Shown: positions 1-7,330, numbered from the stretch's first letter. The stretch is 18,138 bases of DNA from CALGLS01 sp047626155 (GCA_047626155.1 JBLHRR010000115.1:1-18138), one strand, 5' to 3'. A program made the numbers and translations. The notes: a model not told the origin generated them from the sequence alone.

Positions 1-1248
1 CAGTTCGTTTTTATTGATTGATTGTGACTCTTTTCCATTAGTGATGTAACCAAACCATCGTTTTGCATTTTCGTTGTTCAAATCATCGCTTCCTATTCCA
101 AAGATTCGATATCCTTTTGTTTTTAATTCACTAGCAGCTTTGGAGATAGACGCTATAGATTCATTAAAGCTTTTTCTATTAGTCGCGTTACCATTTGGAG
201 CACCATCTGAAATAAAGAAAAGAATGTTAATCCCATCATCATCAGATGCCTCATTCATTTTATAGAACACGCTTTCCCAGTTTGTCCAGGATAAATATTT
301 AGTTGGATTTCTAAGTTTAAAACCATTCTCAAAATAATCGCGAAGAACTGAATCGTCTTGAAGAGAAGTAACATCGATATCTTTTACGTTATGTTTTATT
401 TCCGCCTTGCTATCAAATTCAAGAATAGAGACATTTAACTTATTGTTGGTATAATTAGACGTCCAGTATGTCAACAACTCTTCTACACCTTCTGAAATAC
501 TCTTCAATTCCTGGTCATCAATAGAAGTGGATTTATCAATAGCAAAAGTGACATTAACCTTCGGACAATTATAAATAGGAAGAATAGGATTTGGAATAAT
601 ATCTAAGTCGGATAAGGAGTAAATATTTCCAACTTCTAAATAGGGCATAAAACCAGCATCCTCCGTGCTAGGCTTGGAGTTAATTTCCAATCTACTAATG
701 GGCGTACTGAAGCTTACACCTATTTCGCTTTGAGTAGGTTTATAAACGGTAATTGTACCTTCTTCAATAGAAACATTTTTCTTAAGTCCCGATGATAAAA
801 CAAATTCAGGGTACACATGATTCCCTGATTCATCAACCCCTAGTACTTGAATTAGCTGATGGGTCTCCTCATTACAGTTACCTCGACAGATGGAATAGAA
901 AGATAAAATAGAGAAATTGATATCGGCCAAGGGATTATCAAAGTCAAAATAAATTTCAGATTGGTTATTTTTTTCTTGGTTAGGGATTAATTTTAGGACG
1001 TCAATTTCGCCCGTGAACTGTTTATTACTACTTGTTTTAGCGACAGCTAAATTCCCTTTCGAAACGATTAGTTCTCCTTTTGCATCTAACAGATTTATAG
1101 GAACTTCTTTTGATTCGCCAATATTCCTTTTGGCAGAATCGTCAAATTGAATTTGATTCCAATTCGTTTTATTCTGCTGAGCCAGAAGAAACGTTGAATT
1201 CAAAAAGAAGGATAACAATAAAAAACAGGTGACTAATTTCGTTTTCAT
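1..1248 (-). CDS. Secreted von Willebrand factor A domain protein, partial (C-terminus outside window)
   Basis: Reading the minus strand from the ATG at 1248 gives 416 codons with no stop, running off the left edge of the window, so the C-terminus is missing. Residues 1-23 form a signal peptide: basic start MKTK, a hydrophobic core, and likely cleavage after LLA. Residues 24 to about 220 look like a beta-rich extracellular region that I do not recognise. From about residue 230 there is a VWA fold: VTFAIDKSTS carries the MIDAS signature D238-x-S240-x-S242, and FFISDGAPN (about 344-352) supplies the later conserved Asp-Gly. Such domains bind a divalent metal and protein ligands, usually outside the cell. 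A T9SS tail could follow beyond the edge but cannot be seen. The family call is firm; ligand and role are unknown. No convincing -7 promoter element was found directly upstream. Confidence 0.85.
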   Translation of the reverse strand, partial: MKTKLVTCFLLLSFFLNSTFLLAQQNKTNWNQIQFDDSAKRNIGESKEVPINLLDAKGELIVSKGNLAVAKTSSNKQFTGEIDVLKLIPNQEKNNQSEIYFDFDNPLADINFSILSFYSICRGNCNEETHQLIQVLGVDESGNHVYPEFVLSSGLKKNVSIEEGTITVYKPTQSEIGVSFSTPISRLEINSKPSTEDAGFMPYLEVGNIYSLSDLDIIPNPILPIYNCPKVNVTFAIDKSTSIDDQELKSISEGVEELLTYWTSNYTNNKLNVSILEFDSKAEIKHNVKDIDVTSLQDDSVLRDYFENGFKLRNPTKYLSWTNWESVFYKMNEASDDDGINILFFISDGAPNGNATNRKSFNESIASISKAASELKTKGYRIFGIGSDDLNNENAKRWFGYITNGKESQSINKNEL

Positions 1249-1510
1249 AAGAGTGTATTTTAGAAATGGTTATTTTAATTAATGCTTTATGTCAATTTTT
1301 ATTTATTATTAAAAACAGTACCAAGTGGTTGATCGAACAAGCTATACTACAGCATTAGAATAGCAACCCAAGTAAAAGGAATTTGTCCTTACTTAGAAAA
1401 AATATAAAAACTCCGATAATGACAACCTCCCTACCCTACGCCTTCTGTTTTATTAAAAGGAGCATAGAGCTATTGTGCAAAAACAACAAACATTGTTTTT
1501 ACAGTCAGGA

Positions 1511-1558
1511 ATTCATCAATAGAATCCTTACACATCAATGATTTTCGCATTGATGAAT
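1511..1558. repeat. Inverted repeat, nested hairpin
   Basis: ATTCATCAAT at 1511-1520 is the exact reverse complement of ATTGATGAAT at 1549-1558. An alternative inner stem uses CATCAATG (1533-1540) and CATTGATG (1548-1555) around a 7-nt loop. The two stems are mutually exclusive because they share the right arm. Just beyond lies a smaller hairpin, TTCTCT-AGTA-AGAGAA, at 1575-1590. Function unknown. Confidence 0.6.
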
Positions 1559-1632
1559 AGCAAAGAATTAACACTTCTCTAGTAAGAGAATTATTTATTC
1601 TTTTGTGGATTAAATACGCGCAGTAAAAGATT

Positions 1633-1659
1633 TTTCTTGAAGAAGTATTCTTCAAGAAA
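1633..1659. repeat. Perfect 12-bp hairpin with 3-nt loop
   Basis: TTTCTTGAAGAA (1633-1644), loop GTA, TTCTTCAAGAAA (1648-1659). The arms are perfectly complementary, and each arm is itself almost palindromic. No U-tract follows on either strand, so it does not look like a standard terminator. A protein-binding site or part of a structured transcript is possible. Confidence 0.65.
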
Positions 1660-1687
1660 TGAGACTAAAGAAATGAGACTAAAGAAA
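1657..1687. repeat. 14-bp direct tandem repeat, two copies plus a partial third
   Basis: The unit AAATGAGACTAAAG occurs at 1657-1670 and 1671-1684, and a third copy begins with AAA at 1685. It starts inside the right arm of the preceding hairpin. A related word, ATGAGACTA, recurs at about 1862. It could be replication slippage or a repeated binding site. Confidence 0.7.
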
Positions 1688-1745
1688 TAGTTATTTTAGT
1701 TTAAATTTGTTGTGTTATTTATTTTTTTGTTGTGCTAGTTATTTT

Positions 1746-1763
1746 CATTTCACATATGAAATG
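1746..1763. repeat. Short hairpin CATTTC / GAAATG
   Basis: CATTTC (1746-1751), a 6-nt ACATAT spacer, then GAAATG (1758-1763). This is a six-base-pair stem in the same AT-rich gap as the stronger hairpins. On its own it could be chance. Confidence 0.35.
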
Positions 1764-1940
1764 TTTCAGATTCATAAACGTAGGTTAATTGTTTTTAAAA
1801 AACAAATAATGAATTAATTTTTATTAAAAATAGTTTTGAAAAATTCATTCTAAATAAAAACATGAGACTATTTTAGAGAAAGCTTGAAGAAAATGCCTAG
1901 GCCTCAAATTGAATGGAGAGTACACACTCAACTGTGTCTG

Positions 1941-2161
1941 TTAGTTTAAATGTTTAGTAAATCGTTCTCCATATACTTCGACAAGTTCGCGTTGAATAGC
2001 GGCCCATCCTCGGACTTTTTTATTCCAACTACTTGCTTTTCGTTCTAGTGATAAATCCAATTAAAACCACGAGCGTTCAATCTAAATCTTTCATGATCTT
2101 TTCTATAGAATATTATCTTCAAAGTATCAGATCCTATGATTCCATCAAATTGAAAATTACA
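1941..2161 (-). pseudogene. Possible decayed gene end directly downstream of the SDR gene
   Basis: Two minus-strand scraps in neighbouring frames read like protein. The first (2158 to a stop at 2045) gives a mixed sequence ending RFRLNARGFNWIYH. The second (about 2056 to a stop at 1941) includes SSWNKKVRGWAAIQRELVE and ends KHLN. Joining them with one frameshift near 2050 would give about 70 residues of charged, globular-looking C-terminus. Neither part has a plausible ATG, and in-frame stops precede both. I do not recognise the family. This may be the stump of a gene lost by deletion, or simply lucky open frames in AT-rich DNA. Confidence 0.25.
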
Positions 2162-3179
2162 TTACGTTCCGTAAAATATTTGTTTCTTTTTCTCTACTCA
2201 GCCCTAACTTCCCTTCTTCCCATTTTGACTTTCCTTCTTTCAAATTCTTAATCTCCTCATTCCACGCACAAGTTTCTACTAAGCTTTGATAATGACTCTG
2301 AAAATCAACTCGAAAATCTTCTTTCAATCTATCTCTTGAAAAAATAAAATGGCTACCATTACTCCATAATGGAATGTCTAAAATCGGTCTAATTTTCGAC
2401 GCTAACAGAGTCGCTACTTCCACTGAAACAAAACGAATATCCCTTTCTAAAACCATTGTCAATTGAGCGAGATATTCATTAATCGTAATTGGATCGTGGG
2501 TAACTACATTATAAACCCGTTGATGTTTTTCCATTAGAAAACTATCTAGCAAAATCGATACTAAATCCTCTATGTACGTTCGCTGAATTAAATCTTTTCC
2601 TCCCGGAATCAAAAGGTCCTTAAATCGTTGAATTCTATCAATCCAGTAATAGTCTAAGTTTTGCCAATCATACTTTCCATAAATAAAATGAGGACGTAAA
2701 ACAATCGCATCTAAACCGCTCTCTAGCAAATACTTTTCAGATGCTACTTTCTTCTCCCCATAGTTTCTATATCCTTCTGCTCTAATTTGTTCTTCTGTAA
2801 AACTTAACAATCCGAAGTTCTCACTTATTAGCTCCTCCTTCCCAATATTCTTTTTATAATCGTAAACCGAAATCGTAGAAATAAAAACATACCTGCCAAC
2901 ACGGCCTTTTAATCCTTCTAATAATTTCTTAAATGGAATTGGTTCATAACAACTACAGTCTAATACCAAGTCCCAGTCTTGATTAAATACCTTTTTAATA
3001 TCATCGGTATTTCTATCCCCAATAATTTTCTTTACTCTTTTATTTTTGAAAAAATCAGGATTAGTTAGTCCTCTATTAAAAGTAGAAATAGAATATTCAT
3101 TTATTTCCTCATCAAATATTCTTTCTATCAACCTTCTACCAATTTGTTGAGAACCACCTAGTATAAGTAATGTCTTCAT
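2157..3179 (-). CDS. Atypical SDR-family NAD-dependent epimerase/dehydratase-like protein
   Basis: This is a 340-residue Rossmann-fold protein. The N-terminal LLILGGSQQIG (residues 4-14) is a dinucleotide-binding glycine motif. TFNRG (33-37) ends beta-2, and KIIGDRNTDD (51-60) is the GDR motif typical of the atypical SDR group that includes the chloroplast CSP41-like proteins. STISVYD (101-107) supplies the Ser/Thr region, and Y140-GEK-K144 fits the YxxxK catalytic pair. LRPHFIYGKYD follows as in extended SDRs. I start at the ATG at 3179 because it sits immediately before the Rossmann strand; an upstream in-frame ATG at 3197 would add only six residues (MCSTNL). The last 30 residues are charged and likely disordered. 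The gene lies 62 bp downstream of the ArsC-like gene with no terminator visible, so co-transcription is possible. The substrate cannot be predicted. Confidence 0.85.
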   Translation of the reverse strand: MKTLLILGGSQQIGRRLIERIFDEEINEYSISTFNRGLTNPDFFKNKRVKKIIGDRNTDDIKKVFNQDWDLVLDCSCYEPIPFKKLLEGLKGRVGRYVFISTISVYDYKKNIGKEELISENFGLLSFTEEQIRAEGYRNYGEKKVASEKYLLESGLDAIVLRPHFIYGKYDWQNLDYYWIDRIQRFKDLLIPGGKDLIQRTYIEDLVSILLDSFLMEKHQRVYNVVTHDPITINEYLAQLTMVLERDIRFVSVEVATLLASKIRPILDIPLWSNGSHFIFSRDRLKEDFRVDFQSHYQSLVETCAWNEEIKNLKEGKSKWEEGKLGLSREKETNILRNVM

Positions 3180-3241
3180 AAGATTAGTACTACACAAAAA
3201 ATAATCTGGTCATCTTTACACTCAAGCTTTTAGCCAAACGA

Positions 3242-3604
3242 CTACTCCCGCATTAAATCTATCACTCTTTCTATCGGTCTACCGATCACCGCCTTATTCC
3301 CTTGTACAACTATAGGCCGCTGTATTAAGTTCGGAAATCTAAGCATCGCATCAATCCATTCTTTTTCTGACAATTCGCTCCCGAAATAATTTTCTTTAAA
3401 TTCCGCCTCACCCTTTCGGACTAATTCCGGTGCTGGAATACTCAACTTATGCAACAAGGCTATTAAGTCTTCTTTCGTCAAAGGTGTTTTTAAGTATTCT
3501 ATCGTTTCAAAATCAACACCTTCTTCTGTCAACAACTCACAGCTCGCATTGCTTTTAGAACAATTCGCATTATGGTAAACCTGGACTTTTTCTTTCTTTG
3601 ACAT
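3242..3604 (-). CDS. arsC: ArsC-family (glutaredoxin-type) arsenate reductase-like protein
   Basis: This cytosolic protein of 120 residues has the usual length for the thioredoxin-fold ArsC family. The N-terminal VYHNANCSKSNAS places the catalytic cysteine at C15. Three arginines match the positions that bind the oxyanion in enterobacterial ArsC: R63 in LVRKGE, R96 in LIQRPIVV and R109 in IGRPIE. Known members reduce arsenate to arsenite using glutathione and glutaredoxin. No arsenite pump, ArsR regulator or other ars gene is in the window, so this is an orphan copy; many Bacteroidota orphans of this type have no proven arsenate activity, and a general thiol reductase role is possible. The start at 3604 fits the beginning of the fold. 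A weak -7-like element, TACCTTTA (minus, 3641-3634), lies upstream. Confidence 0.85.
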   Translation of the reverse strand: MSKKEKVQVYHNANCSKSNASCELLTEEGVDFETIEYLKTPLTKEDLIALLHKLSIPAPELVRKGEAEFKENYFGSELSEKEWIDAMLRFPNLIQRPIVVQGNKAVIGRPIERVIDLMRE

Positions 3605-3690
3605 AGGAGTTTATTATTCAATAAACTGAATTATAAAGGTAAGCAAGTATTATTAATATTTAAGTAAAAACCAGTGGAGTCTATTGATCT

Positions 3691-3722
3691 CTCATCCCGA
3701 GTGAGCGCAGTGAGTCGAGGGA
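3691..3722. repeat. Candidate dispersed intergenic repeat
   Basis: A GC-rich island in an AT-rich gap contains the direct repeat GTGAG-CGCA-GTGAG flanked by partly complementary TCCCGAG and TCGAGGGA. The composition differs sharply from the surroundings and resembles the small repeats scattered between genes in many genomes. Only one copy is in the window, so the dispersed nature is inferred. Confidence 0.3.
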
Positions 3723-3801
3723 TTGCCAATGCTTTTTCCCTCACCTAACATGACATATCTTTCACTTCAGCTCATATTAAGCTTATGTACAAAAAATAGA
3801 A

Positions 3802-3848
3802 AACCTCAACCCCAATCCCCGCATATTACGGGAATTGAAGTTGAGGTT
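3802..3848 (-). terminator. Rho-independent terminator of the glycosyltransferase gene
   Basis: AACCTCAAC (3802-3810) pairs exactly with GTTGAGGTT (3840-3848), and an inner CAAT/ATTG and CCCG/CGGG stem continues it with small mismatches around a loop at about 3822-3828. On the minus strand the stem is followed by TTTTCTATTTTTTG. It sits 30 bp past the stop codon at 3878. Confidence 0.75.
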
Positions 3849-3877
3849 GCCTTTACCCTTGAAGTTGCATCTCTTAT

Positions 3878-5182
3878 TTAATACCCGTGCTTCACCGCCT
3901 GGTAAGAACTCTTCTTCGGATTCCACGGATCTTGATAAGAAGCCTTAAAGAACAACTCCTTGAAATAAGCCAGGGTATTACAAATTCGCAAGAAGTAAGC
4001 AATGTAAGGTACCATCAATGGAACGTATAAAAAGAAAATCCATTCTTCACTTCGACGTTCCGAGAATATGGCAACTGCAATTTGCTGTAAATATCCCGCT
4101 AGAGTATATATAATAATATTGAACGGTAGAATCAGGTAAACCCACTCCGGATAATTGATGGCCACGTCGATGATGTAGACAATCCATTTTAAATCCAACA
4201 AGAAATTGTATAACACGTTCTCTACGAAACCAAAAAAATTGAGCCATTTAAAACCTTTATGTGGCGTAAATACATCAACGTGTTTTCGTAATCGAAACCG
4301 AACTAAAGATCGACTCCAACGCAATCGTTGTTTGAACAACTTCATAAACTTCACCGGCGCTGCCGTCAAACAAACCGCTCTGTGTTCAAAAACAATCTTA
4401 TATCCTGACTTACGTAACTTTACTGTTATATCTCCATCCAAACCAGGCCCAATATCCCAACCTCCTACTTGCTGAAGTGCATCCATACGGAAGGCACCAA
4501 AGGCTCCGGAAATAATACGATAGATCCCCAACCAAGAAGTTACAATTCGTCCCACCGAAATGGTCTTCTGATATTCGATCGCTTGCAAGGTCGCACAAAG
4601 GCTTTCCTCATGGTTTCGTACTTTTACATTCCCCCCTACTCCACCAATCGTATCATCCATATAAAAAGGAATGATAATTTCTTCAATTGCTTTTCTATCA
4701 AAGGAGCTATCCGCATCGAGGTGCAATAGGAAATCTCCGGTGCAGTAGCGCCAGGCCAGATTCGCAGCAGAGGCTTTCCCTCCACGCATATCGTTACGGA
4801 CAAATTTATCGATGAGGCCGTTCTTTTCCAGGCTCCGGCCAATGGTAGGTGTTTCGTCATCAGAGCCATCATCTACAATGATGATTTCTATGTTGGTATA
4901 GCTCTGCTCCTTTAGAGACTTTACGAGTTTGTAAATATTTCCTCCTTCATTTTTACCTGGCGCTACGACAGAAATCAAAGGCATATCCCGCCAAAATGCA
5001 GCCCGAGCCAGCTCCCTCTTTTCGCGTAAGCTTCTGCTTCTCCAGGTAAAGTCTATTAGGACGACAAACTCAAAAAGAGTATATCGAAACAATTCAAAAA
5101 CAATAAAATACCAGAAGACACGAGATATCTTTAAGATACCCGCTTCTCTCCAATAGTGAAAAAATTCGAAAATATCGAACAT
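3878..5182 (-). CDS. Membrane-bound processive family-2 glycosyltransferase
   Basis: This 434-residue protein has an N-terminal hydrophobic segment (about 21-45), a cytosolic GT-A catalytic domain (about 68-300) and about three C-terminal membrane segments (about 328-343, 347-372, 381-400). Catalytic signatures of the cellulose/hyaluronan/chitin-synthase type are visible: VDDGSDD (103-109, nucleotide-sugar binding), LDADSS with the metal-binding D156-x-D158, GLDGD ending at D251 in the position of the catalytic base, and QRLRW (285-289), the acceptor-site motif of processive GT2 enzymes. It probably polymerises or extends a sugar chain from a UDP- or similar donor at the inner membrane. No PilZ domain is present, so direct c-di-GMP control as in BcsA is not evident. 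It appears to be its own transcription unit, with a terminator downstream and a candidate promoter 83 bp upstream. The polymer made cannot be predicted. Confidence 0.9.
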   Translation of the reverse strand: MFDIFEFFHYWREAGILKISRVFWYFIVFELFRYTLFEFVVLIDFTWRSRSLREKRELARAAFWRDMPLISVVAPGKNEGGNIYKLVKSLKEQSYTNIEIIIVDDGSDDETPTIGRSLEKNGLIDKFVRNDMRGGKASAANLAWRYCTGDFLLHLDADSSFDRKAIEEIIIPFYMDDTIGGVGGNVKVRNHEESLCATLQAIEYQKTISVGRIVTSWLGIYRIISGAFGAFRMDALQQVGGWDIGPGLDGDITVKLRKSGYKIVFEHRAVCLTAAPVKFMKLFKQRLRWSRSLVRFRLRKHVDVFTPHKGFKWLNFFGFVENVLYNFLLDLKWIVYIIDVAINYPEWVYLILPFNIIIYTLAGYLQQIAVAIFSERRSEEWIFFLYVPLMVPYIAYFLRICNTLAYFKELFFKASYQDPWNPKKSSYQAVKHGY

Positions 5183-5264
5183 ACGTTTCTAGTTTGCGAC
5201 TACTTTGTTGGGGGGACCAACAACGCTGGGGGCAAATGGGGGAAACGATGTGTTGATAACAACA

Positions 5265-5272
5265 CAAAATTA
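5265..5272 (-). promoter_or_regulatory. Candidate Bacteroidota -7 element for the glycosyltransferase
   Basis: The minus strand reads TAATTTTG, an exact match to the TAnnTTTG -7 consensus of the primary sigma factor in this phylum, about 83 bp upstream of the ATG at 5182. No TTG is found at the optimal -33 distance (the nearest is 29 bp away), so support is partial. It abuts the inverted repeat at 5275-5357, which would therefore cover the upstream promoter DNA. Confidence 0.35.
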
Positions 5273-5274
5273 AC

Positions 5275-5357
5275 TTAGACTACGCCATCATTTAGTTAAA
5301 ACAAAACGACCAGAGGAAGAGTGCTTTCGCTAAATGATGGCGTGTATAGTGGTCTAA
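5275..5357. repeat. Two-tier inverted repeat with 14-bp perfect arms
   Basis: ACGCCATCATTTAG (5282-5295) is the exact reverse complement of CTAAATGATGGCGT (5330-5343), separated by 34 nt. An outer pair, TTAGAC (5275-5280) and GTCTAA (5352-5357), extends the symmetry. AT-rich DNA with a T-run follows on the + strand, but no + strand gene lies upstream, so a terminator is unlikely. It could be a small palindromic mobile remnant or a regulatory site for the adjacent promoter. Confidence 0.6.
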
Positions 5358-5528
5358 ATTATTTTTTGTGCCATGTTAACTGTAGTGCCGATTTTTTTAA
5401 GTGCCTAGTACTACCCTTATCAAACAGGGTTATTAAATTCTGTTTCAGTTAATTTTGAAGGAAATATTATTAATCAAAATTTCAATAAAAACCCTCTCCC
5501 CGCCTACGCAGTCGGGCTTGTCAAAATC

Positions 5529-5560
5529 AAAAAACCGAGACACAGCATTTGTCGCAGAGC
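5529..5560 (-). terminator. Weak candidate terminator of the TackOD1 gene
   Basis: On the minus strand a weak stem (GACA/TGTC, with further interrupted pairs in CTCTGC and CTCGG) is followed directly by TTTTTT (5534-5529). It lies about 40 bp past the stop codon at 5600. A longer pairing of AAAATCAAAA (5523-5532) with TTTTGATTTT (5568-5577) overlaps it. Confidence 0.3.
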
Positions 5561-5599
5561 GTTTTAATTTTGATTTTCATTCACATTTTAATTTTAATT

Positions 5600-6991
5600 T
5601 TAAAAATTAAACTCCTCTTCTAACTCCTCTACCTTCTTCACTTCTACTTCCACCTCCACTTTACTATTTACAATATTACTCGTAATCAAATATTTCATAT
5701 TAAAAGAGATTACTCCTTTCAACTCCTCTACTATTTCATCCGTTGTGCCTGACAACAAAAAGTAATAGCTAAAAGCGTTAATAGAAGTCACGGTATCAAA
5801 CTCACTCAGGTAAGATTTCAAAGCGATGCTCAGCTCGCCTTGCAAAATTTGTATCTCTCTCCGACTCAATAAATTCAACTCCGGATCCGTCACTCTCACT
5901 TCTCCTAGCACGGAGTTTCCGCCGTTCGCTCGGATACGTGCCTGCTCCTGCTTCAACAAGTTCTGAAAAATACCCACGTCATAAATTCCGATCACATCAG
6001 AATCCAATCCTAATTTCGTCTCTACCTTTTTGGGCAAACCATTGAGTACCAAGTATTTTCCTTTAGTACTCAACAGCATTTTTCTGATTTTAAATTCCTG
6101 CAAGTGTTGAATATCATTAGTAGTCCGACAATCCACACAGCTATAGGTAAAACGTGGGTCTTGAAAAGGATGATCACAGGTATTACAAACATAAATATGT
6201 GAAGGCTTATCGTAGTCGTTACCAATGTGGCGTAGAATTTTCTGACATTTTGGGCAAACAAAATCATCAGAATGCTCCTGCATAAAATCCGTTTCCGGAC
6301 CGATATAAGCGCAGCGAAAATGATGAATCAAATCTTTTATTTCTAAATCAATAGAGCCACAACTCTTGCAGGTCTCTCTCAGGTTGTGGTGCGCAGATCC
6401 GCAGCTGTCACAGAGGTGCACCTTGTCTATCATTTGATCGTCTATCAGGAATCCTTTTTTCTTTGCGTGGAAAATAATCTCCATCGCTTTGCCATCGTCT
6501 ACATCGTCCAGCAAATCGCTAAGAAAAGGAAAGTAATAATTCGTTCTGGAAAATCGATCTGGGAAAGGCATCAGCGGTGTTCCTCTGGAATACATAAACT
6601 GAAGCAACTTGAAGATGTAACCTTCTTCTGCGTTGTAAAACTCTTGTTGAAGAAATACCTGCTCGTTGTTGGCTTTGATTTGTTTGACTCGTTGAGCAAT
6701 CTGTTGGTATTGCGCAAGGTCTGTAATCCCATCACAGGAATGCATGAGTAAATCGGAAAGGCTTTTATAAGCTACAGCAAAAATAGGTTTGAGATAAACG
6801 TCCGGATCATAATGCCTTCTGATTTCGTGGAATACCTTCGCATAGACCTTAGGATCCATACTATTAACCACAATGGCATCTATATAGTAAACCTGACCAA
6901 TGTCAAACTTCTCTGTTGTCTCTACCAGCATAAACAGCGTATCATCGTAGTCGATCAAAGTCTGCTTGCTGACGCTTTTTACTGCACTCAT
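5600..6991 (-). CDS. TackOD1 zinc-ribbon domain signalling protein with degenerate GGDEF-like C-terminus
   Basis: This is a 463-residue soluble protein with no signal peptide. The middle (about 188-290) matches the TackOD1 output domain: LCDSCGSAHHNLRETCKSCGS with C194/C197 and C208/C211, IHHFRCAYIGPETDF with C227, VCPKCQKILRHIGNDYDKPS with C246/C249, then C269/C272 and C285/C288. These CxxC pairs suggest several zinc ribbons. TackOD1 domains are known from Thaumarchaeota and bacteria, where they occur with receiver or diguanylate cyclase domains. The C-terminal 300-435 region has a fold-like pattern resembling a GGDEF domain (LKSYLSEFDTVTSIN, then SYYFLLSGTTDEIVEEL), but where GGDEF should stand it has NAFSY, so any cyclase activity is probably lost; this part is inference. 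Residues 1-180 are not recognised. The last 20 residues are Glu/Lys/Val repeats. The ATG at 6991 is the only sensible start. It lies upstream of the glycosyltransferase and may regulate surface polysaccharide. Confidence 0.8.
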   Translation of the reverse strand: MSAVKSVSKQTLIDYDDTLFMLVETTEKFDIGQVYYIDAIVVNSMDPKVYAKVFHEIRRHYDPDVYLKPIFAVAYKSLSDLLMHSCDGITDLAQYQQIAQRVKQIKANNEQVFLQQEFYNAEEGYIFKLLQFMYSRGTPLMPFPDRFSRTNYYFPFLSDLLDDVDDGKAMEIIFHAKKKGFLIDDQMIDKVHLCDSCGSAHHNLRETCKSCGSIDLEIKDLIHHFRCAYIGPETDFMQEHSDDFVCPKCQKILRHIGNDYDKPSHIYVCNTCDHPFQDPRFTYSCVDCRTTNDIQHLQEFKIRKMLLSTKGKYLVLNGLPKKVETKLGLDSDVIGIYDVGIFQNLLKQEQARIRANGGNSVLGEVRVTDPELNLLSRREIQILQGELSIALKSYLSEFDTVTSINAFSYYFLLSGTTDEIVEELKGVISFNMKYLITSNIVNSKVEVEVEVKKVEELEEEFNF

Positions 6992-7021
6992 AGGTCGAGA
7001 GTTAAAGGATAAATTATTTTG

Positions 7022-7094
7022 TCACTAAGGCTCTAAATAATAAATCTATTTGAACTGGCTTGAATAAAAGAAAAAAGAGCCACGCCCTTAGTGA
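7022..7094. repeat. Inverted repeat 30 bp upstream of the TackOD1 start
   Basis: TCACTAAGG (7022-7030) pairs exactly with CCTTAGTGA (7086-7094), and the adjoining CTCT (7031-7034) pairs with AGAG (7076-7079) across a right-side bulge. It lies within the likely leader or promoter of the TackOD1 gene, so an operator or leader hairpin is possible. Confidence 0.5.
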
Positions 7095-7263
7095 TTTAGT
7101 GAGTTTATAGGGGGGAAACCTCCTTCTTATTTTCATAATCGAACGAGGTGCTACGTCACAAGAGCCAAATACTGTACCATTTGATTCAACTTTTAACTAT
7201 CGGCTGTTAACTGTTAACCTCACACTATCGCATAGAGTCACCCTAACTAATACAGTTGATCAC

Positions 7264-7330
7264 ATAGACGCAAGAGCTTGCCATAAACAATACTCTTTTC
7301 ATGCATGAGAAACGGCGTCTATTTCTTGCG
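7264..7330. repeat. Inverted repeat with two overlapping arm pairs
   Basis: ATAGACGC (7264-7271) pairs with GCGTCTAT (7315-7322), and CGCAAGA (7269-7275) pairs with TCTTGCG (7324-7330). The two pairings overlap and compete. Between them lies a near-palindrome centred on ATGCAT (about 7299-7304). No coding or terminator function is evident. Confidence 0.4.

Larger units (their letters stand above)
1249..1940. other. AT-rich gene-free gap with hairpins and a short tandem repeat
   Basis: No credible coding region was found on either strand. The only sizeable open frame (minus, 1470-1655, 61 codons) has no recognisable composition or domain and runs across the inverted repeats, so I do not call it. 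The stretch is very AT-rich. It holds several perfect inverted repeats between 1511 and 1763 and a two-copy 14-bp tandem repeat, listed separately. It includes the upstream region of the VWA gene. Confidence 0.6.
5183..5599. other. Intergenic region between the TackOD1 gene and the glycosyltransferase gene
   Basis: No gene is seen. It contains the candidate promoter and the large inverted repeat listed separately, a G-rich stretch just upstream of the glycosyltransferase start (about 5208-5242), and AT-rich low-complexity DNA around 5585-5611, where TTTAATTTT and AAAATTAAA form a self-complementary pair over the end of the TackOD1 gene. Confidence 0.5.

Noticed and set aside
1470..1655. 61-codon minus-strand open frame
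   Set aside because: It has no domain and no start context, runs through hairpins, and its composition fits random AT-rich DNA.
3242..3604. Arsenic-resistance operon
   Set aside because: Only the reductase-like gene is present; the neighbours are an SDR protein and a glycosyltransferase.
3878..5182. BcsA cellulose synthase
   Set aside because: The GT2 motifs fit the broad processive family, but the PilZ domain and the other bcs genes are absent, so a specific product is not justified.
6386..6751. 121-codon + strand open frame
   Set aside because: It is fully antisense to the TackOD1 gene, which has clear zinc motifs; the + frame is a shadow.
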